Positions 1-6,777 of a DNA stretch of 7,229 nt are shown here, in pieces (position 1 is the first letter of the stretch; every line of letters begins with the position of its first letter). The notes under the pieces are model-generated. The model searched no databases. It was given only the letters and a program-made list of their open reading frames with translations, and had not been told where the DNA came from. Origin of the DNA: Candidatus Omnitrophota bacterium (GTDB lineage Bacteria > Omnitrophota > Gorgyraeia > Gygaellales > Profunditerraquicolaceae); contig JAQTMD010000074.1 of NCBI GenBank assembly GCA_028714595.1, forward strand, positions 1 to 7,229, read 5' to 3'. Made by a program: the position numbers and the translations under genes.

Positions 1-1003
1 CCACGTCCACGATGGTGTCCTGCTCCTCGTTCAGGGACGCGGCCAGCGACTCGATGCCCACGGGCCCGCCCTCGAACGTCTGGATCACGGTCTTAAGCAC
101 CTTGCGGTCCATGTCGTCAAGCCCGGAGGCGTCGATCTTTAACTCGTCGAGGCTGCGGGCTGCGACGCCGGCGTCGATCTTTTTTTCCTTGCCGACCTGC
201 GCGTAATCCCTGACGCGCCGCAGCAGCCGGTTGGCGATGCGCGGCGTTCCGCGCGCACGCCGGGCGATCTCCTGCGCTGCAGGCTCGTCGATCTCGATGC
301 TCAGGAGCTTCGCCGACCGCCTGACGATCTGCGCGAGGTCCGCGACCTCGTAAAAATCGAGGTGATGGAAGATGCCGAACCTGCTGCGCAAGGGGCTGGA
401 CAGAAGCCCCGAACGGGTGGTAGCGCCGACCAGCGTAAAGGCCTTGAGGTGGAACTTGATGGTCTTGGCGTACGGACCCTTGTCGATCACGAAATCTATC
501 TCCGAGTTCTCCATGGCCGGGTAAAGGAATTCCTCCACGACCTTGGAAAGCCGGTGTATCTCGTCGATGAACAGGATGTCCCCCTGTTCGAGGTTGGTGA
601 GGATCCCGATGAGGTCGCCGGCGCGCTCGATGGCCGGGCCCGAGGTCGCGGTGATCTTGGCGTGCATCTCATGGGCGATGATATGCGCAAGGCAGGTCTT
701 GCCCAGGCCCGGCGGGCCCGACAGGAGCACGTGCTCCAGCGGCTCCTTGCGCTCGCGCGCGGCAGCCAGACAGACTTTGAGGTTCGCCGCGATGTCCTTC
801 TGCCCGATGAACTCGGAAAGTTTTGTGGGCCGCAGCGAGATGTTGAGGACCATGTCCTCTTCGGTCTCCTGTTTCGACGCAAGGCGCGGCCCAACGGCTT
901 CCTGCGCGCCCGGCGGCAGGGCGTCCCTGATGTAGGCGAACGACGTCGGGTCTGCCGCGGCTTCTTTTTCCTTAGTTGCTCTGCGCCTGGTTCCGTTGTC
1001 CAT
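1..1003 (-). CDS. ruvB: RuvB, Holliday junction branch-migration ATPase (partial, C-terminus beyond window)
   Basis: RuvB is the AAA+ ring motor that, with RuvA, drives branch migration of Holliday junctions during recombinational repair. The reading frame is open from an ATG at 1003 to the window edge, giving 334 residues. Visible motifs are Walker A GPPGLGKT (residues 96-103), Walker B with DEIH (about 142-150), sensor 1 GATTRSG (193-199), the SPLRSRFG arginine-finger segment (203-210), sensor 2 RGTPRIANRL (251-260) and the start of the winged-helix domain, including GGPVG (312-316). By comparison with known RuvB, roughly the last 30-40 residues, including the usual TPRGR segment, lie outside the window. 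The N-terminus is odd: the conserved LRP segment that opens the AAA+ region sits at residues 57-59 instead of about 20-25, so this start adds some 35 residues. I see no in-frame GTG or TTG between Met1 and Met51 (codon 851-853). The chosen start lies 32 bases inside scpA and has no clear Shine-Dalgarno. The family call is very secure; the start is not. Confidence 0.96.
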   Translation of the reverse strand, partial: MDNGTRRRATKEKEAAADPTSFAYIRDALPPGAQEAVGPRLASKQETEEDMVLNISLRPTKLSEFIGQKDIAANLKVCLAAARERKEPLEHVLLSGPPGLGKTCLAHIIAHEMHAKITATSGPAIERAGDLIGILTNLEQGDILFIDEIHRLSKVVEEFLYPAMENSEIDFVIDKGPYAKTIKFHLKAFTLVGATTRSGLLSSPLRSRFGIFHHLDFYEVADLAQIVRRSAKLLSIEIDEPAAQEIARRARGTPRIANRLLRRVRDYAQVGKEKKIDAGVAARSLDELKIDASGLDDMDRKVLKTVIQTFEGGPVGIESLAASLNEEQDTIVDV

Positions 1004-1742
1004 AGGGGATGATGTTGTTCTGGTTCCTGACGACCTGGATATCGCCGAAGAGTTCCTGCTGCACTGCCACGATCTCTTTGAGCCTGATAAGTTCGAGGAT
1101 GGCCAAAAAGGTCACGATCATCTCTATCTTGTTCTTCGCCTCCCCGAACAGCCGGGAGAGCGGCAGCGTCGCCTCAAGCAGCAGCTTGTGCAGGATGTCA
1201 TGGACCTTCTCGCCGATGGTGAACTCGTCCTTGACCACGCTGTAGAACAGGCCTTTCGGCGTCTCTTCCATCGCCTTGGAGAACGCGGTGATGAGATCGA
1301 AAATGCTCGCCTCGAAATACATCGGTGCGTCCTTGGGGACGTCCTGCGGCCCTGCCGCGGCCGACGTCTTCGGCCGCTTGTAGATCTCCTGCTGGCTCTG
1401 TTCGCGCGTGCGCAGTTCCTGGGCGATCTGCTTGAACCGCTCGTACTCCAGCAGCTGCTGGATCAGCTCTTCGCGCGGGTCGGTCTCTTCGGCCGCCGCC
1501 CCCGGCTCTTCCTGCGCGGGCAAAAGCATCTTGGATTTTATCTGTAACAGCGTCGCCGCCATCACCAGGAACTCGCCGGCGATGTTCAGGTCCAGATTCT
1601 TCATCAGTTCCAGGTAGGCGAGGTACTGCTCGGTCACCTGGGCGATGGGGATATCGTAGATGTTGAGATGGTCTTTCTTGACGAGGTAGAGCAGCAGGTC
1701 AAGCGGCCCTTCGAACAGCTGCAGTTTTATCTTGTAACTCAT
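972..1742 (-). CDS. scpA: ScpA, segregation and condensation protein A (kleisin)
   Basis: ScpA is the kleisin subunit that bridges the SMC heads and, with ScpB, forms the SMC-ScpAB condensin acting in chromosome compaction and segregation. The 256-residue length is normal for the family. The N-terminal SMC-neck binding domain is clear: FEGPLDLLLYLVKK (10-23), NIYDIPIAQVTEQYL (27-41) and EFLVMAATLLQIKSKMLLP (57-75). A variable, charged, helical middle follows (about 78-140). The C-terminal winged helix that binds the SMC cap covers about 172-238 (GEKVHDILHKLL, then IVTFLAILELIRLKEI). The start codon shares ATGA with the trpS stop, which implies translational coupling; no strong Shine-Dalgarno is visible. 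scpB, the usual next gene and obligate partner, is not downstream: the scpA 3' end overlaps the apparent start of ruvB. Confidence 0.96.
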   Translation of the reverse strand: MSYKIKLQLFEGPLDLLLYLVKKDHLNIYDIPIAQVTEQYLAYLELMKNLDLNIAGEFLVMAATLLQIKSKMLLPAQEEPGAAAEETDPREELIQQLLEYERFKQIAQELRTREQSQQEIYKRPKTSAAAGPQDVPKDAPMYFEASIFDLITAFSKAMEETPKGLFYSVVKDEFTIGEKVHDILHKLLLEATLPLSRLFGEAKNKIEMIVTFLAILELIRLKEIVAVQQELFGDIQVVRNQNNIIPYGQRNQAQSN

Positions 1743-2725
1743 AGTCCCATTGCCCGGCGCAGTTCTCCGAGCGTTTTGTCGGCGGCGGCGCTGGCCCTTT
1801 TTCTGCCGTCGGCAAGGATGTCGGTGATCGTGCCTTTATTTTGTATCAGCTCCCGGCGCCGCGCCTGATACGGCGCAAGCCGCTCCAGGATATGCCCGGC
1901 AAGCATCTTTTTGCACTCGGTACAGCCGACTCCGGCGTTGCGGCAGGAGTCCTGGAGCCCGGGATCCTTGCCCGGCGCAAAGATGGAGTAATAGGCAAAG
2001 ACGTTGCAGACGTCCGGGTGTCCCTTGTCGGACAGTCTGATGCGTTTCGGGTCGGTTATCATCGAGGATACTTTCTTGCGTATGACCTCCTCGGTATCCG
2101 AAAGGTTGATGGTGTTGTTGTAGCTCTTGCTCATCTTCCTGCCGTCCAGGCCCGCAAGCCGCGAGGCCTTGGTGAGGATGGCGTCGGGCTCGGGCAGGCA
2201 GTTTGTCTTATAGAGGGAGTTGAACCTGCGGGCGATCTCGCGGGTGAGTTCCAGGTGCGGCAGCTGGTCTTCCCCGACGGGGACCTTGTCGGCTTTATAG
2301 ACGAGGATGTCCGCAGCCTGCAGGACCGGGTATCCCAGGAACCCATAGGTGTGCAGGTCGCGCGTTTTTACTTCCCGGAGTTGTTCCTTATAGGTAGGGC
2401 AGCGTTCCAGCCACCCGAGGGGGGTAAAGCACGAGAAGATCATGAACAGGTCCAGGTGGGCCGGTACCTCGGACTGGACAAAGAGCGTGGCTTTTTGAGG
2501 GTCGATCCCGCAGGCGATCCAGTCAATGACGTTGTCGACGGCGTATTCGGACATCTCCTGCGGTTTTTCGTACTCGCCCATCAGCGCGTGCCAGTCGGCT
2601 ACCATGTAGTAGCATTCGTATTCGTCCTGCAGGCGTATCCAGTTGTCCAGCGTGCCGACGAGGTGGCCCAGGTGGAGTTTGCCGGTGGGCCGCATGCCGC
2701 TCAAAATCCTTTTTTTGGGAGTCAT
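1739..2725 (-). CDS. trpS: Tryptophanyl-tRNA synthetase, Fe-S-cysteine subgroup
   Basis: TrpRS is a cytoplasmic class I aminoacyl-tRNA synthetase that activates tryptophan with ATP and charges tRNA-Trp. The 328-residue length is typical of bacterial TrpRS. The HIGH signature appears as HLGH (18-21), after GMRPTGKL. GEDQLPHLELTREIARRFN (151-169) is the conserved substrate-site helix, and KMSKS is intact at 197-201. Four cysteines in the C-terminal anticodon-binding part (C240, C261, C268, C271; spacing C-x20-C-x6-C-x2-C) resemble the [4Fe-4S] motif described in Thermotoga maritima TrpRS (C-x22-C-x6-C-x2-C). Cluster binding here is inferred from this resemblance. The gene follows infB by 16 bases without a strong Shine-Dalgarno, and its TGA overlaps the scpA ATG. 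A bacterial trpS inside an infB operon is less common than trpS near trp genes or standing alone. Confidence 0.97.
   Translation of the reverse strand: MTPKKRILSGMRPTGKLHLGHLVGTLDNWIRLQDEYECYYMVADWHALMGEYEKPQEMSEYAVDNVIDWIACGIDPQKATLFVQSEVPAHLDLFMIFSCFTPLGWLERCPTYKEQLREVKTRDLHTYGFLGYPVLQAADILVYKADKVPVGEDQLPHLELTREIARRFNSLYKTNCLPEPDAILTKASRLAGLDGRKMSKSYNNTINLSDTEEVIRKKVSSMITDPKRIRLSDKGHPDVCNVFAYYSIFAPGKDPGLQDSCRNAGVGCTECKKMLAGHILERLAPYQARRRELIQNKGTITDILADGRKRASAAADKTLGELRRAMGL
1913..2008 (-). other. Putative [4Fe-4S] cysteine motif in TrpRS
   Basis: These bases encode trpS residues 240-271, which hold four cysteines spaced C-x20-C-x6-C-x2-C; the last three lie in CRNAGVGCTEC. A near-identical pattern is the Fe-S ligand set reported for Thermotoga maritima TrpRS, where the cluster sits near the anticodon-binding region. 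The first spacer here is two residues shorter. That a cluster is actually bound is an inference; zinc is the main alternative. Confidence 0.75.
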
Positions 2726-2741
2726 ACGGTAAAATTCTTGC

Positions 2742-4955
2742 TTATTCGAACGTCCGCGCTATCTTCTGGATGGTGTACGCCTCGATGGTGTCGCCTTCCA
2801 TGACGTCGTTGAAGCCTTTCAGCGCCATCCCGCACTCAAACCCTTCTTCCACTTCCCGGACGTCATCCTTGAACCGCTTTAAGCTGCTCAGTTCCCCGTC
2901 GAAGACCGGCGAGCCGTTACGCACCAGCGTGACCTGGGCGTTGCGCATGATCTTTCCCTTCGAGACGTAACAGCCGGCAAAATTCCCCGAGGACAGCTTG
3001 AAAATCTTGCGGACCTCGGCCCTGCCCAGGAATATCTTCTTCAGTTTCGGCGCAAGCATCCCTTCCAGCGCGGCCCTGATCTCGTTGACGAGCTCGTAGA
3101 TGATGTTGTAGATGCGTACGTCCAGGCCTTCTTTATCGATGATCGACTTTGCCAGGTCGTCGGTGACCACGTTAAAACCCAGCACCAGGGCGTCCGAGGC
3201 GACCGCCAGGATCGCGTCCGAGGCGTTGATGTTGCCGATGCCTTCGTGGATGGTGACAAGTTTGACTTCGTCTGAAGGTATTTTTTTCAGCGCTTCCTTG
3301 ATGGCTTCTATGGAGCCCTGCGCGTCGGCCTTCAGCACGATGTTGAGCTCCTTGATCTTGCCTGCCTTGATCTGGGAATAGAGGCCTTCCAGGTTCAGGC
3401 GCTTGACCGGCTCCATCTGTTTCAGGCGCGTTTTTTCCTGGCGTTTGAGCGCCAATTCCTTTGCCAGGCGCTCGTCCCCGATCACAAAGAACTGCTCGCC
3501 TGCCTCGGGCACGCCGGAGATGCCCAGGATCTCGACGGGCGAAGACGGGCCTGCCTCGGTCACGCTCTGGCCGCGGTCATTGAACATGGCGCGGATCTTG
3601 CCGTAGAGCGGGCCAACGATCAGGCTTTCGTTCAAATGGAGCGTGCCGTTCTGGATCAGGAGCGTGGACACCGGCCCTTTGTTCTTGACCATTTTTCCTT
3701 CGAGCACGACGCCCCTGGCCGGCCGCCGGGGATTAGCCTTCAATTCCAGCATTTCCGATTCCAGCAGGATCATTTCCAGCAGATGATCGATGCCCTGGCC
3801 GGTCTTTGCCGATACCGGCGCCATGATGGTCTTGCCGCCCCAGTCTTCGGACAAAAGCCCCAGGCCCGAAAGCTGCTTCTTGACCCGGTCGGGGTCTGCC
3901 TGCGGCTTGTCGATCTTGTTCAGGGCAACGATGATGGTCACGCCGGCGGCCTTGGCATGGTCGATGGCCTCCTGCGTCTGCGGCATGACGCCGTCGTCGG
4001 CAGCAACCACGATCACCACGATGTCCGTGGCCTTTGCCCCGCGGGCGCGCATTGCCGTGAACGCCTCATGGCCGGGCGTATCCAGGAACGTGATCTCGCC
4101 TTTCGGTAGTTTTACGCGGTATGCGCCGATGTGCTGGGTGATGCCGCCGAATTCCGAATCGACGACTTTGCTCTTGCGTATCGCATCCAGGAGAGAAGTC
4201 TTGCCGTGGTCGACATGGCCCATGAGGGTCACGATCGGCGAGCGGTGCTTGAGGTCCGCCGCTGCATCGGGCCTGGCGTGATCTGCGAGCATGGTATCTT
4301 CCTCGTCGGGAGCGGCAACGGGCCTGTAGCCGTACCGTTCCAGGATCTTGGCAACGACCTCTTCGGACAACGGCTGGTTGATGCCTGCCATCACCCGCAT
4401 GCCCATCAGCGTTTTGATGAGCACCGACGGTTTTTCCTGCAGTTTGACGCTCACGTCTTTTACGGTGACCGGCAGCTCAAGGACCAGGTCTTTGAGCGGC
4501 TTGGGCGCAGGCTGCGCGGGCACGGGCTGCGGCGCAACTGCTGCCGTTGGCGCGGCTGCAGGCTTCGCCGCCGGCGCAGCCGGCTTCGGCGCTTCTTTTT
4601 TATGTATTTCCTTCGGCGGAAGATGCGTTGCTGCCTTCGGCGCAGCATGGACCGGCGCCGCAGGCTTCGCCTGAACGGGCTTTTTTTCGACGACGGCAGC
4701 GGCCGGTGGTGCGGGCGCAGGATGATGCATCGGCGCAACCGCAGCCTTGACCGTTTCTTTTTTCTTTACTGCCTGCGCGGGTTTCGGGACAGCGGCTTCG
4801 GGCGTCTTGGCCTTTGCCTTCACTGCCTGCCTGGCAGGTGCAGGCGCTTTTGCCCTGACCGGCTTGAGCGCTTTTGCGGCTGCCTTCTTCGGCTTTTCTG
4901 GACTTTCAACCTTTTTTATTGCCGGCTTGGTTTTTTCTTTTTTCGCTTTTTCCAT
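2742..4955 (-). CDS. infB: Translation initiation factor IF2
   Basis: IF2 is the GTPase that brings fMet-tRNA to the 30S initiation complex and promotes 50S joining. At 737 residues it is within the normal bacterial range. Residues 1-152 are a low-complexity Ala/Lys/Pro tail; 154-210 form the IF2_N-type helical domain. The G domain shows G1 GHVDHGKT (246-253), G2 GGITQHIG (270-277), G3 DTPGHEAF (292-299), G4 NKID (346-349) and G5 SAK (382-384). Domain II follows (about 412-500), then domain III (LKADAQGSIEAIKEAL, 541-556) and the C-terminal fMet-tRNA-binding domain (about 640-737, with GCYVSKGKI and SLKRFKDDVREV). The start is fixed: the nusA TAG lies in the same frame four codons upstream, so ATG at 4955 is the first possible initiator. 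An AGGAG (4970-4974) precedes it at 14 bases, longer than optimal. rbfA, which often follows infB, is replaced by trpS. Confidence 0.98.
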   Translation of the reverse strand: MEKAKKEKTKPAIKKVESPEKPKKAAAKALKPVRAKAPAPARQAVKAKAKTPEAAVPKPAQAVKKKETVKAAVAPMHHPAPAPPAAAVVEKKPVQAKPAAPVHAAPKAATHLPPKEIHKKEAPKPAAPAAKPAAAPTAAVAPQPVPAQPAPKPLKDLVLELPVTVKDVSVKLQEKPSVLIKTLMGMRVMAGINQPLSEEVVAKILERYGYRPVAAPDEEDTMLADHARPDAAADLKHRSPIVTLMGHVDHGKTSLLDAIRKSKVVDSEFGGITQHIGAYRVKLPKGEITFLDTPGHEAFTAMRARGAKATDIVVIVVAADDGVMPQTQEAIDHAKAAGVTIIVALNKIDKPQADPDRVKKQLSGLGLLSEDWGGKTIMAPVSAKTGQGIDHLLEMILLESEMLELKANPRRPARGVVLEGKMVKNKGPVSTLLIQNGTLHLNESLIVGPLYGKIRAMFNDRGQSVTEAGPSSPVEILGISGVPEAGEQFFVIGDERLAKELALKRQEKTRLKQMEPVKRLNLEGLYSQIKAGKIKELNIVLKADAQGSIEAIKEALKKIPSDEVKLVTIHEGIGNINASDAILAVASDALVLGFNVVTDDLAKSIIDKEGLDVRIYNIIYELVNEIRAALEGMLAPKLKKIFLGRAEVRKIFKLSSGNFAGCYVSKGKIMRNAQVTLVRNGSPVFDGELSSLKRFKDDVREVEEGFECGMALKGFNDVMEGDTIEAYTIQKIARTFE
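4500..4955 (-). repeat. Low-complexity Ala/Lys/Pro-rich segment of infB
   Basis: This part encodes IF2 residues 1-152, made almost entirely of Ala, Lys and Pro with short recurring units such as KPAAP, KAKA and PAPA. At the DNA level it shows many near-repeats of GGCGCA and GGCTTCG on the plus strand. It is expected to be a disordered basic tail. Such N-terminal tails are common and highly variable among bacterial IF2 proteins; no fixed tandem repeat unit is seen. Confidence 0.85.
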
Positions 4956-4964
4956 GGATGTACG

Positions 4965-6305
4965 CTATGCTCCTGACAGTTTTTTGGCCTGCGCGATGAG
5001 TTTCTGGGCTTTGGCCTTGGCAATACCCTTGACCTTTACCAGCGCTTCGACGTCCGCCGCGGCGATGTCCCGGACGGTATTGAACCCTGCGCCGTTCAAG
5101 GCGCCGAGCGTCTTTTCGCCGATGCCGTCGAGGTCTGCGATACCCGGCGCCTTCTGCGCTTCTGTCCCTTCTTCAGCGGCCTCTTGAGGCGCAGGCTTTT
5201 CCTTTTTTGCTTTCGGTTTCTTTGCCCTTTTGGCTTTTGGCTTTCCCGCTGCCTCCTGGGCAGGGGCCCCGGCCGCAGCTTCTTGCGGCTGTGCCTGGCC
5301 TTCTGCGCCCGCTTCGCCGGTTGCGGCCGCTGCCTGCTTGGCTGCATCCTGGGCTGCCGCCTCGGCCATGGCGCGCGTGCGCACGTCCAGCTCCCAGCCT
5401 ACCAGTTTCGACGCCAGGCGCACGTTCTGCCCGTGTTTTCCGATGGCAAGCGACAGCTGGTCGTCCGCCACGATGACCTCGGCGCGCTTGGCGTCCTTGT
5501 TCAGGCGTATCTCGCTGACCTCGGCGGGCAGGAGCGAGGCCTTTATGTATTCCCTGATATCGTCGTGGTAGCGCACGATATCGATCTTTTCTCCGGAAAG
5601 TTCGTTGACGATGTTCTTGACCCTGCCGCCGCGCATGCCGACGCAGGCGCCGACTGAATCCACTTTCTCGTCCTTTGACCAGACCGCTATCTTGGTGCGC
5701 TCGCCGGCCTGCCGGGAGATTGACCTGATCTCGACGATACCCTCGTAGATCTCCGGCACCTCCAGCTCAAAGAGCTTCTTGACCAGGTTCTGGTGCTTGC
5801 GGGTCAAAATGATCTGCGGCCCGCGGTTGTCTTTCTTGACCTCCAGGATCATGGCGCGCAGGCGCTGGCCCTGCCTGGTCTCTTCTTTCGGGATCTGTTC
5901 GCTTTTGGGCAGGAGCCCCTCGGCCTTGCCCAGCAGGTCGATGATGATATTGCCCTTTTCGAACCGGTACACGGTCCCCGAGACGATCTCCCCGGTCTTT
6001 CCCTGGAACTCGCCGAAGACCACGTCCTTTTCCGCCTCGCGTATCTTCTGGATGATGACCTGCCGCGCCGCCGACGCGGCGATGCGGCCGAAATCCACGT
6101 TGGTGATCTCTTCGTTGTTGCGGAACGCCTTGATATCGCCGGTCTCGGGGTCAAGCTTGACGTCGAGATTCTCGTTGGGCTTGGCGTCGATGACGCGCTT
6201 GACCGCGCTCAATAGCGCGCTCTCCACCGCCTTGACCAGGACGTCCTTCTTGATGCCCTTTTCCCGCTCTATCTGTTCAATGATCGCGATTAATTCTCTG
6301 CTCAT
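4965..6305 (-). CDS. nusA: Transcription termination/antitermination factor NusA
   Basis: NusA binds RNA polymerase and nascent RNA and modulates pausing, termination and antitermination. The protein has 446 residues. The N-terminal RNAP-binding domain covers about 1-100 (MSRELIAIIEQIEREKGIKK at the start). An S1 domain spans about 105-170 (GEIVSGTVYRFEKGNIIIDL). Two KH domains follow: KH1 with GACVGMRGGRVKNIVNEL (219-236) and KH2 with AIGKHGQNVRLASKLVGWEL (287-306). Next is an Ala/Lys/Pro-rich linker (about 312-388), then one C-terminal helix-hairpin-helix unit (about 389-443, LDGIGEKTLGALNGAGFNTV) resembling one acidic repeat of E. coli NusA. The total is longer than the short Firmicutes form and shorter than the two-repeat proteobacterial form. 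A GAGGAG lies just upstream of ATG 6305. The TAG stop is followed by infB in the same frame. Confidence 0.98.
   Translation of the reverse strand: MSRELIAIIEQIEREKGIKKDVLVKAVESALLSAVKRVIDAKPNENLDVKLDPETGDIKAFRNNEEITNVDFGRIAASAARQVIIQKIREAEKDVVFGEFQGKTGEIVSGTVYRFEKGNIIIDLLGKAEGLLPKSEQIPKEETRQGQRLRAMILEVKKDNRGPQIILTRKHQNLVKKLFELEVPEIYEGIVEIRSISRQAGERTKIAVWSKDEKVDSVGACVGMRGGRVKNIVNELSGEKIDIVRYHDDIREYIKASLLPAEVSEIRLNKDAKRAEVIVADDQLSLAIGKHGQNVRLASKLVGWELDVRTRAMAEAAAQDAAKQAAAATGEAGAEGQAQPQEAAAGAPAQEAAGKPKAKRAKKPKAKKEKPAPQEAAEEGTEAQKAPGIADLDGIGEKTLGALNGAGFNTVRDIAAADVEALVKVKGIAKAKAQKLIAQAKKLSGA
5142..5372 (-). repeat. Low-complexity linker between KH2 and HhH in NusA
   Basis: The segment encodes NusA residues 312-388. 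It is Ala/Gln/Gly-rich at first, then a strongly basic run (KPKAKRAKKPKAKKEKPAP, about 355-373), then acidic (EEGTEAQ). It is likely a disordered tether joining the RNA-binding core to the C-terminal helix-hairpin-helix. Its composition resembles the IF2 tail encoded by the next gene. Confidence 0.8.
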
Positions 6306-6308
6306 ACA

Positions 6309-6314
6309 CTCCTC
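6309..6314 (-). promoter_or_regulatory. Ribosome binding site of nusA
   Basis: GAGGAG is read on the minus strand in the 13-base gap between the rimP TAA and the nusA ATG. The full hexamer leaves 3 bases to the start, or 5 bases if only GAGG pairs. This is close but plausible, and it supports the ATG at 6305 as start. Confidence 0.7.
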
Positions 6315-6318
6315 GTAC

Positions 6319-6777
6319 TTATATCAGTTGTTTTGCTTTGGTGACACGTGCGTATGGAATCCGGATGATGCCCTGCTCGGTGAGGATGTCCACGGCGTCG
6401 TCAAAGGCTTCCTGGACCAATCCAGCAAGCTCCATTGTACCATTAATCGGCTCGGCGAGAAAGAACTTTACCTGGCGGTTCAGGCAGCGGCTGAAATCCC
6501 GTTTCGTCTTCAGGCACCGGTCCAGCCCCGGAGAACTCACCTCCAGGACATACGGCCCCTGCATGATCTCCCGTTCCTCGAGGAGGCTGCCGATGCCGCG
6601 GTTCAGGTCCGTGCATTCTCCGAGCGTGATCCCGCCCAGGGGCTTGTCTGCCAGGATGCCTACCACGAGGCGGTTGCCCTGTCTGCGGACGATCAATTCC
6701 ACGAGGTCCAGACATTTGACTTCCAGGTATTCCCTGATCAGCTGCTCCAACTGCCCGGCAAGCGCCTTGTCTTCCAT
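6319..6777 (-). CDS. rimP: Ribosome maturation factor RimP
   Basis: RimP assists maturation of the 30S subunit. The 152-residue length is normal. The N-terminal domain carries the family pattern (LIREYLEVKCLDLVELIVRR, 13-32; then LADKPLGGITLGECTDLNR, 42-60). The hallmark is the segment YVLEVSSPGLDRCLKTKRDF (about 76-95), which closes the N-terminal domain. It is followed by the small Sm-like C-terminal domain (about 98-152), where a hydrophobic beta pattern ends in IIRIPYARVTKAKQLI. The ATG directly abuts the proS TGA, and GGAGG lies 8 bases upstream, so the start is well supported. Its position before nusA-infB matches the conserved bacterial rimP-nusA-infB order. The frame shows no irregularity. 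Confidence 0.97.
   Translation of the reverse strand: MEDKALAGQLEQLIREYLEVKCLDLVELIVRRQGNRLVVGILADKPLGGITLGECTDLNRGIGSLLEEREIMQGPYVLEVSSPGLDRCLKTKRDFSRCLNRQVKFFLAEPINGTMELAGLVQEAFDDAVDILTEQGIIRIPYARVTKAKQLI

Noticed and set aside
496..894. Minus-strand 132-codon frame overlapping ruvB
   Set aside because: It is out of frame with the clear RuvB sequence and Arg/Ser-rich; the RuvB frame itself is open throughout.
2726..2741. Possible promoter or terminator between infB and trpS
   Set aside because: The gap is only 16 bases, with no hairpin, and is too short to hold either element.
1841..2803. Plus-strand open frame of 320 codons opposite trpS
   Set aside because: It is the antisense shadow of trpS, with no motif and no ribosome binding site worth noting.
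3712..3731. GC-rich imperfect palindrome that could form a terminator-like hairpin
   Set aside because: It lies inside infB domain coding sequence, has no T-run after it, and follows from Arg/Pro/Ala codons (RRPARG).
4725..4730. Possible internal start giving a shorter IF2 isoform (Met76, as in E. coli IF2 beta/gamma)
   Set aside because: No convincing Shine-Dalgarno precedes this ATG; internal initiation cannot be supported from sequence alone.
4131..4976. Plus-strand Arg/Phe/Cys-rich open frame opposite the infB 5' part
   Set aside because: The odd composition is produced by reading the Ala/Lys/Pro codons of the IF2 tail backwards; no protein family is recognisable.
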